Shown here in pieces: positions 53,801 through 64,000 of a DNA stretch of 64,000 bases (position 1 is the first letter of the stretch; each line of letters starts with the position of its first letter). The notes under the pieces are model-generated. The model had not been told where the DNA came from, did not search any database, and saw nothing but the letters and a program-made list of their open reading frames with translations. The DNA is from Adiantum capillus-veneris (lineage: Eukaryota > Streptophyta > Polypodiopsida > Polypodiales > Pteridaceae), in contig CM043958.1 in assembly GCA_014529385.2 (NCBI GenBank), positions 124,052,817 through 124,116,816 on the forward strand. Reading direction: 5' to 3'. The position numbers and the translations under genes were made by a program.

Positions 53801-55539
53801 AGAGAGAGAAAGAAAGAAAGAAAGAAAGATTTTTAACGTCTATGTCAGGCCGAAATCGGCCTATGAGACAAATCAAATGTACATTGTGTGTATGTCATCC
53901 GTCTATCGGAAAGACAAATGAAACAAAATTGATACAAAACTGAGCTGAAAGTAGGTAGTGGAGTATCTGAGGAGGGATGGAGCTCTATCTCTAGGGGTAT
54001 ATGCATGTCTGTATGCTCAAGGTAGTACAATCATGAGAATGCATCAAGCTATCTAGCTCCATCCTGTACTAATGGGGGGGTGTAAGATGTGGTACATGGG
54101 TGGGTCTGGTGCCAAGGCTACCCGGATGAAAGCGGTCGGGTCAGCCCTCATCTGAGCCACTCGCTCCTCAGTGGCACGGCGCTCCCGGGCTCGGATCTCC
54201 TCGATCTGTCGGTGGTGGGAGCTCGCGCCCCTGTAGCCTGTGACTCGTGGTCGTCGTCTAGCTCGGTTCACCTCCGCCTGTGGGAGTGTCACTCCCCTCT
54301 GAGTGTCTGGTGAGGGGGGGGCGGAAATCCTCTGAAAGAAGTCTGTGAGCTGCGATTGTCTCCCCTCTGTCTGTGTAGCTGTGTGTGGCTGTAGTAGTGT
54401 GTCCCGATGGCTCTGTATCTCTAGTAAGAAACGTCCGAGCTGTCTCTGATCTCGAGATTCCATGATCTCTCGGAGAGTGGGCTGTCCTCTAAATAGGGCC
54501 TCATACCTGCCTCTGATCTCAGTGTATGCTCTGCATCTACATACAAAGTGCTCCTCACTCTCCACCTCCTCTGTGCAGGCTCTGCAGATTCGCTCCCCCC
54601 TCGGAACACCAGTATGTCTCCCGATCTCAATCTCTAACCTGTGTGAAGCCACTCTCAGCTGACCAATCGCCACCCGTGAGCTATGTGGCATATATGTGTC
54701 CATGTAGCGTGGTCTCTGTATGAACCCCCCAGATAATATGGTGAGAAACTGGTCTCTGTAATCTGACATCCTCGTCCCCAAGCTAGGTGCCGCCCAGACT
54801 CTCCTAGTGTATAGCTGCCACAGATCCTGTCTCAATACCAAGTTCCTCTCACTGCGAGAGAGGTGAACATATGGTGAGTGGGGGTCGTACTGGAATGGTG
54901 GTAGGCTCTCCATGTCAAGACCGTGTCCCTCAAACCATGCTTTGACCTGTGAGTACCATGCTCTCTCATGTCCACTCTCTGATAGCTGTATAGCTGCCTC
55001 AAATGCTCTACGGGTAAGTCTGTCAGGAGGTAGCTCTCTCATCCTCTGGATGAAGCAAACTGTCTGGAATAGTGCCTCTACAACCATAGGTGGTGTGGCG
55101 AGCTCGGCTCTAATAATGTCGTGTGGCACTGTCTTCTTGCTGCGGAGCAAGCGTGAGATCATATATACCTGTGGTCTCTCAAGTTGTGTCCACTGGTCAG
55201 CTGTCAATCCTGGTGCCCATACTGCCGCCGAGTACATCAAGGCCGGGGTGACTAAGGTGTCGAAAAGCCACCCCTTCGTGCGGGGCTCCTGAAAGTGTGC
55301 CTGGTGGCACCTCCGCTCTAGCATGGCCAGAGCTGCATATCCTCGGGTGAGCCTGTCAACAGCAGCCTGCCTCATAGTGAAGGGTCCTGGTAGGCTGGTG
55401 AATGTGATGCCAAGGTAGACATAGGAGGTGACTACATCAACCTGTCCTCCTGCTGCTGTGAAGGTGGCGGCGCTCCTCACTGCACTGGATGTGTGAAAGA
55501 TCATAACCTTGGTTTTGCCAAGGTTCACAGTCAACCCCC

Positions 55540-55542
<3 letters not shown>
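53801..55542 (-). mobile_element. LINE B2, 5'-truncated but open
   Basis: Tail AGAGAGAGAAAGAAAG, hairpin 53848-53861, and one uninterrupted 493-codon frame. The 5' break at 55542 abuts the GA tail of LINE C. The lack of any stop over 1.48 kb suggests a young copy. Confidence 0.9.
54053..55534 (-). CDS. LINE B2 ORF2 C-terminal part, zinc finger and PIP box
   Basis: Begins inside the RT at VNLGKTKVMIF, followed by YVYLGITFTS. It continues through the post-RT domain (VWAPGLTADQW, PPFQYDPHSPYVHLSRSERN) to the zinc finger CRACTEEVESEEHFVCRC and the PIP box QSQLTDFF (54335-54358). It ends with an Arg-rich, helical tail (RQIEEIRARERRATEERVAQ). About half of its positions differ from LINE A, yet these motifs are kept. 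The 5' part, including YADD, is absent. Confidence 0.88.
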   Translation of the reverse strand: MTVNLGKTKVMIFHTSSAVRSAATFTAAGGQVDVVTSYVYLGITFTSLPGPFTMRQAAVDRLTRGYAALAMLERRCHQAHFQEPRTKGWLFDTLVTPALMYSAAVWAPGLTADQWTQLERPQVYMISRLLRSKKTVPHDIIRAELATPPMVVEALFQTVCFIQRMRELPPDRLTRRAFEAAIQLSESGHERAWYSQVKAWFEGHGLDMESLPPFQYDPHSPYVHLSRSERNLVLRQDLWQLYTRRVWAAPSLGTRMSDYRDQFLTILSGGFIQRPRYMDTYMPHSSRVAIGQLRVASHRLEIEIGRHTGVPRGERICRACTEEVESEEHFVCRCRAYTEIRGRYEALFRGQPTLREIMESRDQRQLGRFLLEIQSHRDTLLQPHTATQTEGRQSQLTDFFQRISAPPSPDTQRGVTLPQAEVNRARRRPRVTGYRGASSHHRQIEEIRARERRATEERVAQMRADPTAFIRVALAPDPPMYHILHPPISTGWS

Positions 55543-55591
<49 letters not shown>

Positions 55592-55947
55592 AATAAAATG
55601 AAATGATATATTAACGTCTACAAAAGGCCATAACGACCTATGAGACCAAAACGATTACAATGGTGAGTCTAGTACCAAGTCTGGGTACAAACAAAGAAAA
55701 CTACAAACTAGAAACTGAGGAGTGCTACTGACTCCTATGAGTGGCTGGTAAGCTGAGCAATCGTACAATGCCACAAAGGTACAAAGTGGGGATAAGTGTC
55801 ACCATGATACAATGTAGCAGTAGCATGAAGCCTATCCGGATTGACACTCTGGGTGTCGTGCTAGAATCCTGTGGATCCTCTGCCGCAATCTCCGTCGGTG
55901 TTGCATGGCTCCCCTCCTCAGTCGTGGTCGTCTCGATCTCCCCAACT

Positions 55948-56462
55948 CTATAGCTTAGTCAATGAGAGTACCACTGGTGTGTGGGTGGGAACCGAGCTTT
56001 GTGGTGGTGGTGGCCCCTCTGCCTCTGTGGTACTCGGACTGAAGAAATCTGTGATGCGTCTCTGGGACTCTCTCTGTCTATGCATTCTCAATAGAGTCTC
56101 TATGTCTCTGTATCTCAAAGTAGAAATAATCCGAGACATCTCTGATCCTGATATCTCATCACTCTATCTAACGAGTCAAAACCATCTCTAAATAAACAGT
56201 GAAAGCGTCCCTGAAATTCGAATCTCATAGTAGACTGTGCATTGACATATGAAGTGAAACTCTGTCTCTGGCTCTGCATGGCATAATTGGCATATCCTCC
56301 CGTCTGTTGGTATGCCTCTGAATCTACTTGTCTCAATCCCAAGCTGGTGTGAAGATGTGCGTAGCTGGCCTATGGCACATCGTAACCCATGAGATAGATG
56401 TGTGTCCATGTAGCTAGGCCGTGTGACAAAACCCTCTGTCGTGAGTTGGAGAAGATGCTCTC
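55948..56462 (-). pseudogene. LINE C ORF2 zinc finger and PIP box
   Basis: Frame 56409-56188 has CQLCHAEPETEFHFICQC (CxxC...HxxxC). Frame 56139-55948 has SQRRITDFFSPS, the PIP box at 56041-56064. A frameshift lies between. Continues upstream at 57996. Confidence 0.85.
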
Positions 56463-57283
56463 TGTCACAAAAATACGGAAGCGTAAACTGACGTTTAATT
56501 GCACTTCAAATACTCAAGAGAATCAGAAAGAGAGAGAAAGCTTGACACTTCATTGGGGCCCAGAAGATGGGCTGGTCCCCCCCCATAAAGAGAATATCTT
56601 TATTACTAAGGGAGAATCTTTACAAGCACAGGAATGGGGCGAAAGCCCGTCCTCTATTCTTTCTTGTCCTTTTTCTGCTTCTGATTGAGAGAGTAGAGGA
56701 ACTGCTCTCTGACTACTGAGAGGATCTATCCTCTTCTGCGAGATTTTGGAAAGCTCTCGTAGGGGAGAGTCTACCTTCCACAAAACTCATCGGAAGCTCT
56801 CACGAATGAGGGTCTACCTTCCGCTAACTGTGCCACTTTGGACGTAATCATTCCTTCAATTAATCAACCACAGAAACATGCAAAACACACACACACACAC
56901 ACGTTTGCTGTAATTTTGTGCACATAACCAGAAATTGTTACCTGAGCGTGTTCCAATGCCAAATTGGAGGTCCTTTTCGCGATGGAAATGCTCCAAACTT
57001 GGTGTATGTGTAGAGTAGGTAGTGGGGAATGAGATTCTATTAAGACTTTGCTGAAATTCACCCTAATACAAGTGATTAGGGGCTGAAAACAGGGAATTTG
57101 CAGCAGCTAGACAAGGGAGAAAGAGAGTTTTCTACTACTTTACGCGATGAAACTTCTCCCAAAGCTGCAAGCAACCATGAGAGGCCTTGTTCTAGGTGAT
57201 GGGTGCTCAGAGGCTCCACATACACCACAAGGTGCTGCTCTCAAGCTTCAATGGAGAGCTTCACTGCGTAGAGGATGGTCAAC

Positions 57284-57317
<34 letters not shown>

Positions 57318-57995
57318 AGTGCACTGCCAACCTGGCAAGAGGGGGAGGGGCTGCTCTCTTATAGCCTCCCAAAAGAGGGGGCGCTAGCATGAAGAGAGGG
57401 AGTGAGAGAGAGAGAGAGAGAGATTGCATGGAAAAGTGTGCCACTTGGCACACTTACTTTAAAATTTAAAAACCATTCAACTTTTGACTTTAAAAATCCT
57501 ATGCTAGTTAATGAAATGTGCAATTAAGTGCACAACTGCACACATAGATGCAACCAATTAAATTGTTAGCTGCTCCCGAGCGCAATGCCGTACCGACACT
57601 GCTCTGGCATTACCTGTTCGCACTTGTCCGGTCATTTGGTCCAACGCAAATCATTTAAGAAAACTTTAACTAACTTATCCTAAGGCCGTAAAATAATCAG
57701 GCCTTAGGGTTATTATTCTAAGGACCCCATCTCATTCTTGTGCTTGCACTAGCGCGGGTAATTTTCTGAGCCTGAAATCTGAGGCTACTATCTATCCCTT
57801 CATTAAAGACCCGATTTCCCAATCGCTAGGGCTTCATGGTATTTTCTGCTAGGGTCTCCGTGAGGTGCACTGGCCCAAACTTGGGCGAACCTGAGGCCCC
57901 AGAACTGCTAAATCTATTCTGATGTGCACACAACTAATTAGATAATTCTTTTCTCGTAAATAAATTAATTATTTACAAAGTCTGACTTAGTTACA
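56463..57995. mobile_element. Solo LTR, 1,533 bp
   Basis: TGTCACAAAA to TTAGTTACA, flanked by CTCTC at 56458-56462 and 57996-58000. Removing it with one CTCTC restores the LINE sequence exactly (GATGCTCTCTATAG). No coding region, PBS or polypurine tract is seen. It contains a 31-base G run, an (AC)8-like run near 56887 and a (GA)n run near 57401. Orientation is uncertain. Confidence 0.88.
57286..57316 (+). repeat. Poly(G) tract, 31 bases
   Basis: Uninterrupted run of 31 G inside the solo LTR. The length may be affected by sequencing error. Confidence 0.85.
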
Positions 57996-59387
57996 CTCTC
58001 TATAGAAAGCCCTCTTCATACCCAACTCCCGAGATGGTTCTATCCATGTCCTCCTGGTATCAAGCTGGATAAGATCCTGCCGAATGAGTCTAGTAATCTC
58101 CATCCATGTAAGAGCCAAAGATGGTGCATCAAGAGAATACTGGAAAGGGGGCAGCCTGTCCATGCTGAAACCATGTCTCTGAAACCATGAGCTCATCTGT
58201 GCATACCAACATGATGTATCTCCCTGTAATGCCAGTTGTCTGGATGACTCAAGAGCAAGCCTAGCATATCTGTCCCTGGTGGTGTCCCATAAGTTGTGCA
58301 CAGATGATATTGATCTGGTAAGTGCCTCAATCTCCATAGGTGGGGCAGCCAGCTCCGCTCGTATAATGTCATGTGGAACTGAGGTCTTGGCTCTAATCAG
58401 CCTAGAAATCATAGATACCAAGGGCCTCTCCATATTACTCCATCCAGCTTTGTCAACAGATGGTCCCCAAACCTGAACTCCGTAGTGCATAACTGAAGCG
58501 ACCAAAGTGTCGAAGAGCCAGAGCTTTGTTCGAGGTCCCTGGAACTGAACCTACGAACAATTCCTCTCTAAACCGCCTAGGGCTGCATAGGCACGAGTCA
58601 ATCTAGTGTCTGTTGTCACTTTCAGTGTGAACCTCGGTCCACTAAAGACCACCCCAAGATATGTGTATGCATCAGTGTACTCCATACTGTCCTGACCATA
58701 TGTGTGTAGGTGCTGATCTCTTGACCCACTGTGGCGTGGTATTAAATACCATGACCTTGGTTTTACCAAGGTTGACAGACAATCCACTATCCCCTGCAAA
58801 ACTCTGCAATGCGTCCAAATGTCTCTGCATACCCTCTGGTGAGTCTGATATCAACACGATATCGTCAGCATACAATAAAAGAGGGATCCATGTCCTTGCA
58901 AGCTGAGCACCTCTATCTCCTCCTCTGTCAATATAATCAAAGACCTCATCAACGAGTGAACTATGTCAGATATCCCCTCTGGTGTGCATACATGACCCAT
59001 CACTGAACTGTACAATGCCATAATCCCCCATATTAGTTCTGTATGTACCCCCAATTCCATAAGTCGGCGCATCGATCTGGCCCTCGGTACTGTGTCAAAA
59101 GCTTTGTGGAAGTCCACAAAGCTGCAATATATCCGTCTACCATGTGCTCGACCCTCCTCAATGATAGCTCTGGGTGTAAAGATATGATCCAGTGTGGAGA
59201 AACCCTTCCTAAAACCAGCCTGTCGAGGTGCTTGTATGCCCATAATCTCTGCCCAACTGCTCAGCCTATGCTCAAGGATGGATGCATACAACAGTGCCAA
59301 TGTGTGTCCTACCATGATAGTACGGTAATTCCCCGGCACTGTGGGTCTCTTGTCTTGAAGATAGGTACAATAGTAGACAATCTCCAA
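57996..59387 (-). pseudogene. LINE C ORF2 reverse transcriptase and post-RT region
   Basis: Frame 59387-58851: ASILEHRLSSWAEIMGIQAP, FVDFHKAFDTVPRARSMRRL, GISDIVHS. A deletion follows that removes the QGCPLSP block. 58875-58672 has MYADDIVLISDSPEGMQRHL and LSVNLGKTKVMVF. 58505-57987 is the post-RT region (QVWGPSVDKAGW, PPFQYSLDAPSLA). Confidence 0.88.
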
Positions 59388-60924
59388 GACTCAGGAAAGC
59401 CCTCGCACATGACACGGTTGAACAACCGTGCAAGCATCTCTGCCAACAAGTCCCCAGCATGTATAATGTGCTCTGCTACCAAACCCTCACGATCCTGTGC
59501 TCGTCTGGTCTTCATCCTGTCAATGGCCTCCTTTACCATCTCAGTGGTAAAGAAGGTGCTCGTAGCCGGACATGGCTGTGGTGGATCTTGTAGTGGTGGT
59601 TGTCCAGGTACAGTGTATAATGATGCTGCATACTGCCCCCATATCTCCGTAGAAGTAATCACTGGTGGGGGAGATTGCTCATGGAATAGACGCCAAGCCT
59701 CTCCTGAATCTCTACTAAGGAAGAGCTTATATAAATCCTGCTCCATCTGGACCAAGAAAGCTCGCTTCTTCCATCGTACTAGTCGTCGTGTAGCAATACG
59801 AGACTGTCTATAGGTGATCACTCCCAGTGCAAGCTCCTGCTGGATCTGAGCTCTCCTCTGTCGACACTCCTCATCATACCAGCTGTTCTGAGGCATGTGC
59901 CCAGAACGACGTCTCTGACCAGGCTGAGTGTGTGGGTATGCCTCTGTTGCTGCCCTATGTAATGTCACTGTCAGCATAGATGTGATCTCCTCCACTGTGT
60001 ATACTAGCTCTGATGTGCATAAAAGTCTACGTATCTCCTCTTCATAGATTGAGTTAGTCTCTGGTGTAAAAGTATAGCGTGGATGTCTACCACCTTGTGG
60101 GGCCTGAGATGTATTGTACTCAAAGGAGACTGATAATGTCAAAAGTGCATGATCTACTGCTATCCCAATAGGCCTGGTCCCCGTTGTAAAGTTCTGAATG
60201 TGAGAGATAAAGCTCGGATGTGTCAGAACATAGTCTACAATACTGGCCCCATGTCTGTGTGGAAAACAAGTAAAACCTGTAGATGAAGGGAATGTCGGTA
60301 AGCCATTCAGTATGGCTAAACTGTGACTAGTCGTATCTCCTTTTGAGGTATCTCCCATACTCTTATGGTCTCTGTCGTGTGAGCATCTCTCAAGCCCCAT
60401 CTCCTCTGGCTCTAGCTCTCTGAGCATCTCCTCTGAGGTGTCATAGAAAACCGTCTGTGAACTGCCTGTACGGGCATTGAAATCCCCCAATAGTATGATG
60501 TCTCCATCCCTGGAGAACTCGCAAATATCATCATCAAGTACAGAGTAAGGAGACTGTCCACTGGGTGAAGCATATACTAAAGTGCTGGGAGGAAAATAGC
60601 ATATGGCGATGTACAAAAAACGTCCAGTCTCTGCCCTCAGCCTCACCCACATGTATATGGCCTGATCATCTCTCCGAACTATGTGCACTAGTGGCTGGAG
60701 CTCCTCTCTGAAAAGAACTGCTACACCTCTTGATCCTCTGGTCCCATGCTCAGATCTGGTGCATGTCCGGCAAGCTGTTTCCCATATTTATCCTGATATA
60801 TACGGCATCAACTGTCCTGGAGCTTGATGAGTCTCTGAGTAGAAAACAATGTCTCTGTCTCTGAAGCTGTCCTCAAAGACCCCCACATCAAGTCTATACG
60901 AACCATTACAGTTCCAAACCGCCA
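59309..60924 (-). pseudogene. LINE C ORF2 endonuclease and linker
   Basis: ATG at 60924 (MAVWNCNG). A 459-codon frame, 60688-59309, covers YMWVRLRAETGRFLYIAICY, ILLGDFNARTGSSQ, VDYVLTHPSFISHIQ, IAVDHALLTLSV and the linker to RT entry (RLSTIVPIFKTRDP). The first 80 codons are in a different frame because of a stop near 60790. The longest intact EN of the window. Confidence 0.9.
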
Positions 60925-60954
60925 TCCTAAGTGTGGTCCCATAGGTCTGGCACC

Positions 60955-61874
60955 GTCATGTAGGGCATCTCTCTATAATGACCACTCTTCCTTCTCTATA
61001 AAAAGCTGTCTTCCCTTTTTCTCTTGCGGCCCTAATCTGGCATGACTTCCTGCATGTGGGCAATCTGTGAGAGGGTGAGATCGTCACCAAGAAAGATACC
61101 AGTCTTTTTGAGAGTGGGCCTCCTCCTCAAAAATTCCTTCTTCTCCTCAATAGAGGGGAAGCGCAGTATGAGAGCTCTTCCTCTCGATGTTTCCCCCGTA
61201 CCTCCACTTTTCTTACCAACTCTCCATGCTCTTGTGTGTGTTGGTTTTTGCATCCCCATTAGTACCATGAGCTCTTGTACTTCCTCATCAATTTTGTCCC
61301 GATCGTTGAGGCCGGTAACCCTCACATGCAAGGCCCTCATACGTCTTCGTTGTTCCTCCTAAAGTGTCATGTTGATGATGGTGGGAGTGGGGATTGATAC
61401 CTCCTTGCCTTTGCCCTTCTTTGCGACCGAAATCCACTTCTCCGCTTCCTCCACTTTCTTATGGGTTTTGGTAATCATATCTGTCCATGAAGAAGTTTTT
61501 GCTTCCTGTTGTTTCTCCTCTTCCTTAATGGCTTGCATTTGCTCTTTGATTACCTTAAGTTCTTTTATCACTGAGGGTTGGATTTCTCCCTCTGCTAGTC
61601 CACCATTGGCTGTGGCCTCGGCTAGGTCTCTCTTGAGGGCTGAAATTTGCTTCTTGAGGTCTTCAATTTCGGCCCGATGCTCCATTTTCTCCACAGTTCG
61701 AAGCTCGGCCTCGCTGATTTTCCACTGAAGAAAGACCGCCTTCTCCATCTTCCACTCTTCCATCTCTGTCTTGTACGCCTTCATCTCCTTTTCCATGTTT
61801 GCTAACCTCCTGCTGGTAGTCATAAAAGTTGATTTCTTCATTGCTGGTGATGCCATTGCATGCAAACCACTCAA
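60955..61874 (-). pseudogene. LINE C ORF1, coiled coil and RRM
   Basis: Starts MSGLHAMASPAMKKSTFMTT or the internal Met. A long coiled coil (MEKEMKAYKTEMEEWKMEKA, IEDLKKQISALKRDLAEATA) runs to about 61359, where a stop (TAA) precedes the RRM (RALHVRVTGLNDRDKIDEEV, RALILRFPSIEEKKEFLRRR). A shift near 61032 precedes the end AAREKGKTAFYREGRVVIIE. TGA at 60955-60957 followed by CGG, then ten open codons to the ORF2 ATG. Confidence 0.85.

Positions 61875-64000
<2,126 letters not shown>

Noticed and set aside
57147-57453. Glycine-rich or proline-rich frames around 57286
   Set aside because: Caused by the 31-base G run inside a solo LTR.

Overview
The window looks like nuclear DNA of a land plant with a large, repeat-filled genome. 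The evidence is plant initiator-Met tRNA primer-binding sites (TGGTATCAGAGC), Ty3/gypsy chromoviruses, a Copia gag start, a plant L1-type LINE with a zf-RVT domain, telo-box motifs and a very long intron. A fern or gymnosperm would fit; the sequence does not settle which.

The only host gene I recognise is a DNA polymerase eta (POLH-like, Y-family translesion polymerase) on the + strand. Four small exons lie at 3886-5644 and two larger ones at 51590-52666. All junctions keep the reading frame. Exon 4 ends with two bases of a codon that the first base of exon 5 completes, so the 45,945-bp stretch 5645-51589 is read as one intron. Nearly all of that intron is retroelements.

Layout. 1-3885: LTR fragments, a Copia gag remnant and unassigned DNA. 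6028-32592: one antisense LINE (A1) blown apart by nested insertions. Gypsy G1 (7119-26473) sits in the LINE. A non-autonomous LTR element (7182-9037), a 4.4-kb element with a chromodomain-like C-terminus (10696-15080) and a complete + strand gypsy G2 (15776-22696) sit inside G1. An LTR fragment and a second gypsy fragment (G3) interrupt the LINE further right. 32593-34850: gypsy LTR pieces, one carrying a solo LTR. 35100-40837: nearly full-length LINE A2. 40838-41031: fragment of LINE B. 41070-49170: a conventional plant L1-like LINE (D) interrupted by a gypsy fragment (G5) whose LTR holds a TIR element. 49170-51589: mostly unassigned intron DNA. 52845-64000: a head-to-tail chain of four antisense LINEs (A3, B2, C, A4), with C split by a 1.53-kb solo LTR.

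The most unusual system is the A/B/C group of LINEs. Their 3' ends carry a TC-rich microsatellite tail instead of poly(A), preceded by a small hairpin whose pairs co-vary between families. New copies start exactly at the microsatellite tail of an older copy, giving same-orientation chains. ORF1 looks like animal L1 ORF1p (coiled coil, RRM, C-terminal domain). ORF1 and ORF2 share one frame separated by a TGA in TGA-C context and ten open codons. Every ORF2 C-terminus seen carries a canonical PCNA-binding PIP box (QxxITDFF or QxxLTDFF) downstream of the zinc finger.
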